Part shown: in pieces, positions 8,331 to 19,472 of the stretch
Layout of the letters: the number at the start of each line of letters is the position of its first letter
Numbering within the stretch: the stretch's first letter is position 1
From: Tubulanus polymorphus
Taxonomy: Eukaryota > Nemertea > Palaeonemertea > Tubulaniformes > Tubulanidae
Length of the DNA: 64,000 bases
Reading direction: 5' to 3'
Assembly: GCF_964204645.1 (NCBI RefSeq)
Contig: NC_134026.1
Span: 18,184,650 to 18,248,649 of the forward strand
Position numbers and translations under genes: made by a program
The notes under the pieces: model-generated
The model's input: only the letters and a program-made list of their open reading frames with translations
Database searches by the model: none
Told to the model about the DNA's origin: nothing

Positions 8331-11205
8331 AGTAAAGTATGAAAAATGTCAGAAACCGCACCAATGTGGCCATTTGTCTATTGTTTATGTTAGCAAAAGA
8401 TTGCATTTGATATAGAAGGCTTTAAAATGTTTTGATGTATGGTTGAGATTTTCAAAATAAATGTTATGCTTACATGAGATAATTGGAACTAGATGTTTTA
8501 TTTCATTTTTATCAAGTATCGATGGATGAGAAGTCTTTCGACGATGTGCAGTTAGGCCATTAGAGTTTGCCTTAAAATACTTTACTCTCAGTCTAAGCTG
8601 AATTTAATTCATACCGCCGTTACAGTACCATAAAATTCACACAAAATCTTTAGCGTCATTGGAATAGGACGTCCCCTGTTTCACATCCGGCAGGTGTGTT
8701 GACGGAGTTTAATAAGGTACACCAAATCTATTAAAACGATCGCTATTTCAAAATCAAATCATCCCGAAGAAATTGGGGATTCGAACCTATCGGATATATA
8801 CTGGTACTCGGCGTCTTTCCACTTAACAAAACATCGTCAATAACATTAGTTCTTATTATTGCTAAGTAGCGGCGCCACAGTACTGTCGATCGGACATTAG
8901 AAACTTTCTACCTTTTGCCAGCTGACGCCGAAAATCGTGTGAAACGGAGGTATTTACAGACGCCATTTTATGGCATACAGCCCCGTCTAGCGACCCTCAG
9001 TACAGACCTCACGTGACCACAATTGACCAATCGCAGCAGCGTATGCTCCAATTCAATTCAATACAAATTAGGCCTATTACGCATTCGAATTTTAAAATCC
9101 CTAGCGTACGGACCTACATTTTTCGAGCTTGCATAGATTTATCAGTTAACAGATTTACGGACTGCTCAGTTACTCTACTCGTCCGTCTTATTTCGTTTAA
9201 ATTCGTCTCACTACTGCCACTGGACTAGACTATCAAAAGTTGGTGAACTTATTACTACGAAGAGGGCCTTACTTATTCTTAAAGTAAACTTTTTAGTTTA
9301 AGGTTTCGTTGGTCAGTACTTCGGATCGCAAGCGGCCGGCAAAAAAGGTGAGCTACATTTCTCCGATCCAGTTCCACGGGCACAAGTCACTGAGTCAGTT
9401 GTAAATTTTTTTTTGTCTGAAATTGATCTTTTTGGGACATTTCTTTTAAAAATCTTCTGAACACTCGCACCTCAATTTGGTCTTAGTCTTAGGCGATTGT
9501 GATAGGCCTACGACCAGTGAAACTTGTGCCATCATCGCATCGTTTTTAATTTTATCCATTTAAAAAACACTATGTATTGAAGGATTGCTAAAACTGATTG
9601 CTAAAAAGTCTTCTTTAAATCATTTCAATCGGAGGTAAGAGACTTAAATAACTGATCTTTTCTCATTCCAACATGAGAAAATTAAGACCAAATTCGAGGC
9701 ATGCGTTCAAAACATTTAGCGAAATATCCCAAAAACATTGATAGATTCAGTCAAATCCTAACTAACAACTGTGGAACTTGGTCCTGATGGCTATGTTATG
9801 ATTAATTGCCCTTGTGCAGTTGTCTTACTCTTTATCAAGGTGGCAATCCTTCAATCAATCTTGGCCTCAATCGCGATCTACCTAGGATTCATGTCCCACT
9901 ACAGTTTTAATTTCGTTTGTTATTCATTGTATCTCGACTTATCTCGGACTTCCATTTCTTGTTATTCGTTGCTCTTAGATACCATCTGTTTATTTTACTT
10001 TGATACAGTTTCATTTTGATTTAGACCTATTTCTCTTTGATTTGTTTTAGTTTGTTGTTCCTTAATTAATTAATTATCTACTCACTCACTTAGTTATTAA
10101 TTATCATTTCACTCATCATTTATTTGTAATAACTCTTCTCACTCAGTTCTCTGTAATTGGTGTCAGTCTACCTATAAATACTGTTGTTTTTCCATTGACT
10201 ATACTCATTCACCTGATGAAGCTTTTATTTATTAGAATCGAAAGCTTGTGCGTCAAATAAATAGTTAACCTATACAGTACTACTCGTCTCATTATTCTTT
10301 ATCCAGTGTAATAATTTGAATGCATTTCTTTAGAATTTATCCTAAATTTATTTCATATTCTAACATTTTTTCCTTGTGATACTCTATATGGACATGATTT
10401 GTATTTTGCAGATGTCTGAACCATGGATGTTAAAGAATGTTATTAGAATGTTATTAGAATGGGTAACAGATAATCCCACCCGGTGAAAGTACCCAAAACT
10501 TGATTTCACAGCAAATTTAAATAAAATTCGTCAATATTCTTGTTGAAAAACTTAAATATATATGTAGTTTTCAAAAATTTCAAATTTTCCGTGGTGTTTT
10601 TCTTTGACAATGTGTGACTTTAACCAAGCTATGGTCATGAAATGACATTACTCTGTGACTTTAAGCAAGTAACATGCATGAAAATAATATTGTTAGTAGT
10701 TTTTGTTAAAATTTCTGTTAAAAAATTAGGTCCGAAAGTTATAGTAAAATATCTATGTACATAATAATTATCTATTTTCATTTGGGCTTTATACAGAGAA
10801 CTGAGGGATTTTTACCAGGAGTTGATATTTACCTACTTTCATTAGTCTTTGTTTCAAAACCAGTAGTGATTTATTATAGGGCTTTTCTCTGTTCATTTAT
10901 TGAAGTTAACATTTTTGTGCAAATTCAACTTATATATAATTTGTAATTGTAAATAAATTATGATCATAATGTCTTTGATACACAATTTCTTTAATTATTT
11001 TTATGAGTGTCTCTCGAAACTGGTCTACCATTCCAAAATCTGTTTCTCTGATTTCCTTAGTGTTTATTTAAAGAACAATTAAATGGGGACTTGTAAGTAG
11101 TCATTGGTAGACAAATATGGTAATTAAATACCCCCCTAAGTAATGCAGCTGTGATAGGACTATCACATTAGTCAAGAAGAAACACAACATCCATAGTGTA
11201 CAATA
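8331..11205. other. Non-coding, possible promoter and 5' exon of an unseen gene
   Basis: No ORF here looks like a protein. Around 8990-9050 there is a short GC-richer stretch with CACGTGACC and GACCAATCGCAGC, resembling E-box and CCAAT promoter elements. A splice-donor-like AAAAAG/GTGAGC follows at 9349-9350. An acceptor-like TATTTTGCAG ends at 10411 and is followed by an open ATG TCT GAA frame to a donor-like GG/GTAACA near 10462. These could be parts of a spliced host gene, but no protein can be assembled. Confidence 0.25.
10215..10262 (+). other. Hairpin motif CTGATGAAG...CGAAAGCTT
   Basis: AAGCTTT (from about 10221) and AAAGCTT (about 10243) pair to form a hairpin preceded by CACCTGATG. 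Such CTGA-GA hairpin ...GAAA-type motifs are common in Penelope-like and related retroelement ends. Only this short motif is seen here, so origin is uncertain. The stem II needed for a canonical hammerhead ribozyme is not convincing. Confidence 0.25.
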
Positions 11206-11220
11206 AATGAACAAAAGAAA

Positions 11221-11344
11221 TCCCACCAAAATAATTCAGCCAAAAAGAATTCTTGAATAGAACAGTATATAATAGACACATTGATTAAATATATACACTG
11301 TTCTATTAAAAAATTCTCTTTTTGGCTGAATTATTTTGGTGGGA
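11221..11344. mobile_element. Hairpin MITE-like element
   Basis: An inverted repeat with arms of about 50 bp: 11221-11271 begins TCCCACCAAAATAATTCAGC, and 11291-11344 is its near-perfect reverse complement. The loop is about 20 bp of AT-rich DNA. No coding capacity; a clear target duplication is not visible. Confidence 0.6.
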
Positions 11345-11389
11345 GTTCTCACGTTTAGGAATATTAGATGAATACAATATTAGGCTCCT

Positions 11390-11524
11390 GGGGCCGGTTG
11401 CATAGTCATGACTTAGATTTAAGACCAGTTTAAGACCAACTGAGTTCTATAGCCAATCTAACAACTTAAGTCTTAAGATTTAAGACCACTTTTGGACTTA
11501 AGTCACGACTGTGCAACTGGCCCC
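11390..11524. mobile_element. MITE-like element with GGGGCC termini
   Basis: 135 bp bounded by GGGGCCGGTTGCATAGTC and its imperfect inverted copy GACTGTGCAACTGGCCCC. Internal sequence is rich in TTAAGAC/GTCTTAA palindromes, so it can fold over most of its length. This is typical of short non-autonomous DNA transposons; superfamily not assigned. Confidence 0.6.
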
Positions 11525-11805
11525 TGATCTTGGTTGCAAAATAAGGCAGGCCCTGTTCACCAAAGCTCAATGGCTCCCACTACCAACAACTGTTCCAAAA
11601 CAGCTCATCATCTTTCTAAATGGTTAGCCTGTAATCTTAATCTTGTGAATAATTAGCTTGAAATTTAGCATTCAGAACTTGTATTTTTTTTTAAGTAGGG
11701 AAAATATAAAAATTAAACAAATGATCAACTCAAAATTTAAATATATCTCTCTTTATTACAGATTTCATCATAATTTTGATACATTTGTATTATTCTTGTC
11801 CATAC

Positions 11806-12182
11806 AAAGTAATTACATTGTACAATTCTACTTCATTCTGTCAAGTGGTCTGACTTATAATGTCAAATTAATGGTGACACTTTACAAAATAAGCAGCTTA
11901 AACGGGTAGAAATAATTAATTAACAACTGCTTCCTAGCCAGTAATTTAATTCTATCAATAACTAGCAGCCACCTGAATTAAACCTTATAAATGCCAAAGT
12001 AATTACAATGTACAATTCTACTTCATTCTGTCAAGTGGTCTGACTTATAATATCAAATTAATGGTGACGCTTTACAAAATAAGCAGCTGAAACAGGTAGA
12101 AATAATTAATTAACAACTGCTTCCTAGCCAGTAATTAAATTCCATCAGTAACTAGCAGCCACCTGAATTAAACCTTATCATA
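11806..12182. repeat. Tandem duplication of ~189 bp
   Basis: Copy 1 (11806-11995) and copy 2 (11996-12182) share nearly all positions, for example TCTGTCAAGTGGTCTGACTT and CAACTGCTTCCTAGCCAGTA. A few substitutions (ACGGG/ACAGG, GTCAAATT/ATCAAATT) show it is not brand new. Confidence 0.85.
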
Positions 12183-12355
12183 AATGCCATGCCATGTTTT
12201 TGAGAGCGTTAATTAGTATCCTTTCACGGGTATTTTCGGAGGCTCTGCATATAAATATACTTCTGGGTGCTGAGGATCATAACCCGCTTATTATTAGATC
12301 AACCAACCTGGAAGAGATAAATATACATATAGGAATTGACAAAACAAAGTACACG

Positions 12356-12385
12356 ATGTCTGATGAACAATCATTCACGAATACG
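12356..12385 (+). CDS. Tentative first coding exon of the Ulp1-like gene
   Basis: ATG followed by nine codons (MSDEQSFTNT) and a good donor ACG/GTAAGTG at 12386. It ends in phase 0, compatible with the tentative exon at 14343. Assignment to that gene is by position and phase only. Confidence 0.3.
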
Positions 12386-12772
12386 GTAAGTGACAGAACA
12401 TTTTTTTGAAGCAGTGACATCCGTCATTTTCAAAATCAAGGGCATCCATACGTATTTTCAGATTTTCATGTAGGCTATTCTAAAAATAGGATTTGCACTA
12501 AAATACATTTTGGGAATCATCGAATGATCCATTTTGGTCAGCAATTATTTAAATATATTTCTCCAATTCGTGTTTTTTTAACTTTTAATTCTCAGAATTA
12601 AATAAATTGTTAAATTGATGGAATTAATGAACTTATGTAATATTTCAAAATTCAAAATTGAAATATTTTGATAGAACGATAACCACACTCAAATGTGGTG
12701 AACGTATAATAAGATAAAAACCCACTACTTACAGATTAAAAGAATTTAAAAACAAGAATTTATTTATTCAAT

Positions 12773-12825
12773 CTAAAATATATAGAATACACAACGTTTC
12801 GATCTCAACCTAGAGATCATCGTCA
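12773..12825 (-). other. Penelope-type hairpin motif
   Basis: On the minus strand the stretch reads CCTGACGATGATCTCT, a short loop, then GAGATCGAAACGTTG. This is a strong hairpin (GATCTC/GAGATC) of the form seen near the ends of Penelope-like elements. No reverse transcriptase is nearby, so it is a remnant at most. Confidence 0.35.
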
Positions 12826-14342
12826 GGTGTTTTTTTAAACAGTTGTGTAATCTATTTAGCTAGTGTAATCTATTTAAACTGTGTGATGAATTTTCTTCAA
12901 CTCGTGATAAATTTGAGCTGTGCGGTAACTTTAAGTATTAACTTAGTATTAATGAACTATTGATTTGCAGTACCTTTTCATTCAAATGGTACAATAATCA
13001 TCTCAAAATCTTCAAAGTAGGTAAAAATCTTGGCAATTTTTTACTTGTAGTATTTTTAACTGTGCGATGCGATGAATTATTAGAATTAATTTTTAAATAT
13101 TTTGAAATCAAGCTAGCATAATAAATTATTGATCATATTATGGATTTTTACAATTTCGATTTCCAGAGTTGTGGCTCCCCATTAAGTAAAGCTGTTAATA
13201 TTTACTTAGTTCAACTTCATTATCTTAATTGTAAGGAATCCAGCCAATACTTAAATAATTAGTGGGACCACAACTGCATGGCAATTGTTCATGTTAACAA
13301 CAGGACAATAGGATTGCAAGGCCAGGTGAAGCTCATGGTCTGTATTGTCATAGAAGTTTGCTTACACACTTTTATGATATCATGGATATTAAGACAGCTA
13401 GAATCATTTCTATGGGTGTTTGTTAATTCTTAGTTAATGAAAAATGACAAATACTTCTAAAACACAGTCCTTGAAAAAAGATTTTTGAGTTTGAAAAAAT
13501 GATCCAGTCTAGCCTTGCTAACTTGGTAATGTAGGTAATTTCACATAATTACATAATACTTTCACATAATACTTGCATTGCTTTGGACAATCCCTAGAAC
13601 TTGTGTTGGCAATATCTATTGCCACCAAATTTTGCAACATAGGAAAAAATGTCACTTTTTGTATAGTAGGAAAAAGAACTCAGTTGTTATAAACATATAT
13701 ATTCGAGTTGACTGCATTAATTATCAGTCATTTTATCAATGATCTCTTTCTATTGAATTTCAAACCTGCTATTGTATTTGGCGCTGTATTTTAGTACCCC
13801 TAAGTTTCTCCACTTAAAATTTCTTTAGTTTGTGGCATACTATGAACATTACTTAAATCAAAAATTAAAAGTTAATCAAAAATTATTACTCTATTGTTAG
13901 TTAAAATCAAATTAGTAAGCAGTAATTATATTCTGAATGTCTATGGCATTTTTTTCCTACTGTCATTTTCACTGGTGGTATTTTTTCCTACAATCGCCTC
14001 ACAGGTAAGTCAGGTAAAAAAAAGTTCACATAGCATAACCCTTTATCTTGCAGGAAACTGAAAAATTAGTTTCAGTGTTAATCGCACAGTTCTAATTATT
14101 TATTTAAGAATCTATCGAAAGAGTTTATTGCACTGTTTGGATATATTGCAGTTTTATTGCAAGCTAATAGAATTGGAGAATCATCTTTTTTTTGATATGT
14201 GATTGAAAATACCAAGTAGAGATTTTTACCTGCTTCAAAGGATTTCAACCCAGGGGTTTTATCTACTACCCCTTATCTTATACCAGTAGTTAAATATGTT
14301 TTTGATAAATTTGTAACGGTCATGCATTATTCTCATCTTCAG
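12826..14342. other. AT-rich non-coding, probably intronic
   Basis: No gene or clear repeat is seen. If the exons at 12356 and 14343 belong together, this is their intron. Confidence 0.4.
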
Positions 14343-14420
14343 ACTGTTAAACGCAAGCTGACCTCTCTACAGAAGTTGAGGTGTAATGAAAGAAAAAGAT
14401 TTGCAAGAATAACTAAAAAG
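14343..14420 (+). CDS. Tentative exon of the Ulp1-like gene
   Basis: Bounded by TCTTCAG/ACTG and AAAAAG/GTGAAA. The 78 bp are open in phase 0 and encode 26 basic residues (TVKRKLTSLQKLRCNERK...). Linking it to the exons downstream is plausible from position but the phase to 14779 does not fit without another exon. Confidence 0.35.
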
Positions 14421-14778
14421 GTGAAAACAAAATTACTTTTATAAGAACAGATCATACAAGAATCATGTTTTCATAATATATTCAAAAGTAAATGAAAGGG
14501 CCTACGAGATTTTCATATGATTATAACATTTTTCAGATAAAATCAGAAAAGAACTTGCCAGCAATGGTTTTACTACAATATAACAAGGGGTCTGTAGATA
14601 TTGTTTCAAGCAAGTACCAAACATGTTTATTGTTTCAAATACTTGTTTAACGAATATATATGATTCTCATATCTGACAATTCACAGGATAATTTTTCTTG
14701 ATAAATACATGTATGGAACCACATGACTTGGTGACAATCAAGTGATCATAATTCAGCAAATATTTTTTTTCTTTTTAG

Positions 14779-14994
14779 ACATCCCTGCACTTCAGACGGC
14801 AACACAAAATTCCGTACTTAAGTCGGAGTTCTTAAAAGTGGTAGTAGCGTCCCTAAAAAAATCTACGGATGAAAATTCAGATGGAGAAGTGTTATGGAGT
14901 AAAGTTTCATTGAAGGACCATGCATATGAAGAAATTGACGCCCAAGGGAATCATACTCTAAGAGCTTTGGTCTCAAAAATTATCGTCGGAGCTG
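14779..14994 (+). CDS. Probable exon of the Ulp1-like gene, function unknown
   Basis: A polypyrimidine tract and CTTTTTAG precede 14779; GCTG/GTGAGT closes the exon at 14994. The frame encodes about 72 residues (IPALQTATQNSVLKSEFLKV at the start) with no known domain. Both edges imply phase 1. The next clear exon (15394) starts in phase 0, so an exon between them is missed or one border is wrong. Confidence 0.5.
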
Positions 14995-15393
14995 GTGAGT
15001 TAACACTAAGGCCTTTTTTATTAGTCGGAGTTCAGAATTTTTCACGAAATAGTGGGAGGGCTAAGGGAATATTTGATAATATGTGCTTTAAACTGGAAGA
15101 AAACAGGGAAAAAATTTTTAAAAAAAAGTTTTTTAGAATTATTTTGAGTATTTCCTACATTAAACCTTAGAAGGACTGCAGAAAAAAATAAAAAAGGAGT
15201 GAAAATTGTGATGAATATGATTCAAATAATGGGAGAAATGAAAAAACTTTTTTTGAAAATTACAAGATTGAACATTGAGATGAACATAAATGTTTACAAG
15301 TTGCTAGATTGCAAACCAAGACGTACATGACAAAAAAATTTATTACTTTTGAAAAATTGTGATGAAAACAGGGAGGACTTTTTCTTTAATTAG

Positions 15394-16229
15394 ATGATTT
15401 TGGCAGAATTCTGGGAGGCCGATCCAAGTAAGGTTAAATCATACATTCTATTACAAATTCTTATGTTATTTCCAGAAGGAAAAAAAGTCGATCAATATGG
15501 GGCGATGACACGAATAGACCTACATGGTGGCCTGATTAAATCAACAATCCGGAGGGATATTTTGCTGAATTTTGACCGAAACAAATGGAAAATCAGGACA
15601 ATTCCACATACTAAGCAGCAGGATAGCACGTCATGTGGACTTCTATGCCTTGCTGTGAGTAGCAAAAAAAAATTCAATAACTCCTTCAAATTATCACTGA
15701 TAGTTTCTTTAATTTATAGGTCTTCGCATTACCTGAAATTCTCTTCTTTCAGTTCGCTGAAGGTCTAATATGCGAAACCTCGCTAGAGGATTTTGAATCA
15801 GCTAGTTCTGGAATCGAATCTATGCAAGAACAAGTGCTGGAAATTCTCCATGGTGTATGCGGTAGGTACTCTTCTATCAGTAGATCAAAGCGCAACTTGT
15901 TGGTGGTCAAGATACATCTGAAATAAATGAAATGAACAATATATATATTTCTATAGATACAGAAATACTAAAAATGGTATGCCGGTTGTGTGGCCAAAAG
16001 GAACCAGCTGATGACAAACACAAAAGAATTCTCTGGGTAAGAGTTACAAAAAAGCTGTTAATAATCACTTATATTATTATTACCATACTCTGATCAGATT
16101 ATTGGATTATCTCTTTTTAAGGAAGGATGTGAGAGGTGTGAATTCTTTTGGCTGCACAGGCAGTGTATCAAGAGGGGTAAAGGAAGTTGCCGATTGAGAA
16201 GAGGTGTTTGTCCAATTTGTGCACTGTAA
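15394..16229 (+). CDS. Spliced Ulp1/SENP-like cysteine protease, C-terminal half with PHD/RING-like zinc finger
   Basis: Five exons join in frame: 15394-15427, 15476-15654, 15753-15861, 15957-16036 and 16122-16229 (TAA). All borders are GT/AG and all phases agree. The second exon carries the protease core: VDQYGAMTRIDLHGG, then TKQQDSTSCGLLC, the Q-x-DS-x2-CG signature of C48 (Ulp1-type) peptidases, with the catalytic Cys near 15633. The last two exons encode CRLCG, GCERC, WLHRQC and CPIC, giving a C4HC3-like zinc finger. The catalytic His must lie in an upstream exon that I could not place. Such Ulp1 plus zinc-finger proteins are expanded in invertebrates and some are transposon-linked; whether this one is host or mobile is open. 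No frameshift or stop is seen in these exons. Confidence 0.75.
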
Positions 16230-16501
16230 TAATGTTTTGTATTTTGTGAATAGACAATTCGAAATATATTTTATACTGTAATCGTTTTTCTCTTACATTG
16301 GATTGTAAAACATTACCAACTCATTCAGACTTGCACTTATTAACTATGTTCAAGTTGGTCGGTCAAGGTTTACTGTATTTTTTGGTGAAAGGAGATATTT
16401 TCTATGTTTTTATGGATATACAACAAAATGTTTGTAGGACTCGTGGTGCAATTTGAATCGAAAGTTGATGGATGGACGAATGGTTAGAGGATGTCAGCTA
16501 T

Positions 16502-17915
16502 CCCCAGGGATGTTAATATGCCAGATAATGTCCAGTTAAGGTCCCCAGGGTTGTTAATGCAGATATCAACTTCAGGGATGTAAATATGCCAGATAATGTT
16601 CATTTAAGGTCCCCAGGGTTGTTAATATAAATATCAACTTCAGGGATGTAAATATGCCAGATAATGTCCATTTAAGGTCCCAGGGTTGTTAATGTAAATA
16701 TCAACCCCCAGGGATGTAAATATACCAGATAATGTCCAGGTAAGGTCCCCAGGGTTGTTAATGTAAATATCAACTTCAGGGATGTTAATATGCCAGATAA
16801 TGTCCAGTTAAGGTCCCCAGGGTTGTTAATGTAAATATCAACCCCCAGGGATGTAAATATACCAGATAATGTCCAGGTAAGGTCCCAGGGTTGTTAATGT
16901 AAATATCAACCCCCAGGGATGTAAATATACCAGATAATGTCCAGGTAAGGTCCCCAGGGTTGTTAATGTAAATATCAACTTCAGGGATGTTAATATGCCA
17001 GATAATGTCCAGTTAAGGTCCCCAGGGTTGTTAATGCAGATATCAACCCCAGGGATGTTAATATGCCAGATAATGTCCAGTTAAGGTCCCCAGGGTTGTT
17101 AATGCAGATATCAACCCCAGGGATGTTAATATGCCAGATAATGTCCAGTTAAGGTCCCCAGAATGGTTAATGTAAATATCAACCCCCAGGGATGTAAATA
17201 TGCCAGATAATGTCCAGTTAAGGTCCCCAGGGTTGTTAATGCAGATATCAACCCCAGGGATGTTAATATGCCAGATAATGTCCAGTTAAGGTCCCCAGAA
17301 TTGTTAATGTAAATATCAACTTCAGGGATGTTAATATGCCAGATAATGTCCAGTTAAGGTCCCCAGGGTTGTTAATGCAGATATCAACCCCAGGGATGTT
17401 AATATGCCAGATAATGTCCAGTTAAGGTCCCCAGAATTGTTAATGTAAATATCAACTTCAGGGATGTTAATATGCCAGATAATGTCCAGTTAAGGTCCCC
17501 AGGGTTGTTAATGCAGATATCAACCCCAGGGATGTTAATATGCCAGATAATGTCCAGTTAAGGTCCCCAGAATTGTTAATGTAAATATCAACTTCAGGGA
17601 TGTTAATATGCCAGATAATGTCCAGTTAAGGTCCCCAGGGTTGTTAATGTAAATATCAACTTCAGGGATGTTAATATGCCAGATAATGTCCAGTTAAGGT
17701 CCCCAGGGTTGTTAATGTAAATATCAACTACAGGGATGTTAATATGCCAGATAATGTCCAGTTAAGGTCCCCAGGGTTGTTAATGCAGATATCAGCCCTG
17801 GGGATGTTAATATGCCAGATAATGTCCAGTTAAGGTCCCTAGGGTTGTTAATGCAGATATCAGCCCCAGGTATGTAAATATGCCAGATAATGTCCAGTCA
17901 AAGTTCCCAGGGTTG
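16502..17915. repeat. Minisatellite, about 21 copies of a 68-bp unit
   Basis: The unit is CAGGGATGTTAATATGCC / AGATAATGTCCAGTTAAGG / TCCCCAGGGTTGTTAATG / (T or C)A(A or G)ATATCAAC. GATAATGTCCA recurs every ~68 bp from 16523 to 17884. Two variants, one with ATCAACTTCAGGG and one with ATCAACCCCAGGG, alternate in blocks, suggesting growth by multi-unit duplication. Degenerate unit traces continue to about 18120. Confidence 0.9.
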
Positions 17916-17926
17916 TAAAAATTTAT

Positions 17927-17971
17927 CTGATTAAATCAACAATCCGGAGGGATATTTTGCTGAATTTTGAC
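17927..17971 (+). pseudogene. 45-bp copy of part of a Ulp1-like gene exon
   Basis: 45 bases identical to 15532-15576 (start CTGATTAAATCAACAATC, end CTGAATTTTGAC) within the protease exon. The copy lies at the right edge of the minisatellite and lacks the rest of the exon and both splice sites. Confidence 0.85.
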
Positions 17972-18966
17972 TTTTTTGGTTCGTTTAAAGCCACATTTAC
18001 TCATAGAAATATAATTAATCAATTTACCCTAAAGGGCTGTAAGTATGTCAGATATGACCATTCAATATCCTCAGGGACGTTAACGAACAATACCCATCCA
18101 GTTAAGATCCCTGGGGCCGCTAATTGGGGCTGCATGCCGTAAAACGGCATACAGTTATACCTGTGAAACGGGCGCAGCCATATTTGACTTTTGATTGGTT
18201 GAGCTCACAGAGCGACGCCATCGTGCGGCAGACTAGCGGAACTAATCTGCTCTGGATTGTTCGGCATGCCTGCCGCCGGAAATAATCTAAAGTCGAGGTT
18301 TAATCGGATGTGAAAAGTAAGAGAATTAGCATAGCAACAACGAAAGATATAGATCCGCTATAGATAAAGTATATAAAATCATTCCTCGGAGGTCAACCAC
18401 TCCCCAGCGAACAAAAAGGGAAAATAACACGATACGCGGGGCCAGCGCGTACCCTCCTGGCTATATCCACACCGTGCGCACGGAATTTTCACGCTGAACA
18501 TTCCCAGTGCTTTCTGCACATAAACTCTGCCCGTCGGTGCGGCGTGCACCGAAAGCATCACGGCGATTCCCCTGAGCTTCCCCGCAACATCTCTATAAAA
18601 TGGGGTCTTTGAGAGTAGTTATGACCTCATCCTCAAGCGGAACCTTCACCAAGAACCTTAGTGTCTGATGTACCACAGGATCGTAGAGCAACGTAGATAC
18701 ACTGTGGAGATAGCCACACTGCCAGGACTGGGTGAAGCGGAACCATGAATCCCGTAAGGCGAAAAGAACTAAGTTTACGAGTAGGAATTTAGGTAAAAGC
18801 ATAACTATGAGAATTATATATATTATTCGAATATGTATAAGGTTTTGTAAATAAATATAGTACACCGCGAACACTCGAAGAAAAAGGGCTAATAAAAATG
18901 GGTGAAATTCCCAAATAGACCAAATAGAGAGATACATAAACGCCTAATTAGATTAGAATTACAGGC
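17972..18966. other. Non-coding, with a short palindrome
   Basis: No gene seen. GCATGCCGTAAAACGGCATAC (18132-18152) is a perfect short hairpin followed by a stretch with GATTGGTTG. Frames on the minus strand here lack any recognisable protein. Confidence 0.4.
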
Positions 18967-19472
18967 CTACTGTCTGTCACACCTACTCTCCGTGCGACGT
19001 TTTGGTCCGTAATTTCGTTAATAATCGGTTTATCTACCTTTATTATGCATCAATTTGTTCAGTGAGGAATTTGCATTCAGAAATAAACAACAATTTCCAC
19101 TTAAGTTGTTTTTGTTTTCATTCATGAGCGATAGTTTACTCGGCATACGCTCGCGTAATGCTGAAAAATCAGCTCCGCGGACGCTCGGAAACGTTACAGT
19201 GCCGTCATCACCTGTTCATTAGCATATCAAAATACAGTAGGTGGCGCCACGTGACGGGCCATAAAAGCCGTTTTTCAGCATTACGCGAGCTTATGCTGGG
19301 TAAACTATCGCTGATAGAAGAAAACACAAACAAATTTATGCCAGTTCATGATTTATTTCTGAATGCAAATTCCTTACTGAACAAATTGATGCATAATATT
19401 TACAGATCAACCAATTATTAACGAAATTACGGACCAAAACGTCGCACGAAGAGCATGTGTGACAGACAGTAG
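18967..19472. mobile_element. Fold-back element with 202-bp inverted arms
   Basis: Left arm 18967-19168 begins CTACTGTCTGTCACAC. Right arm 19271-19472 is its reverse complement at high identity, ending GTGTGACAGACAGTAG. The loop (19169-19270) is about 100 bp of unique sequence. No coding capacity and no obvious target duplication. This is a non-autonomous fold-back DNA transposon or large MITE. Confidence 0.75.

Noticed and set aside
10215-10262. A functional hammerhead ribozyme
   Set aside because: CTGATGA and GAAA are present, but a pairing stem II and the cleavage-site stem are not convincing.
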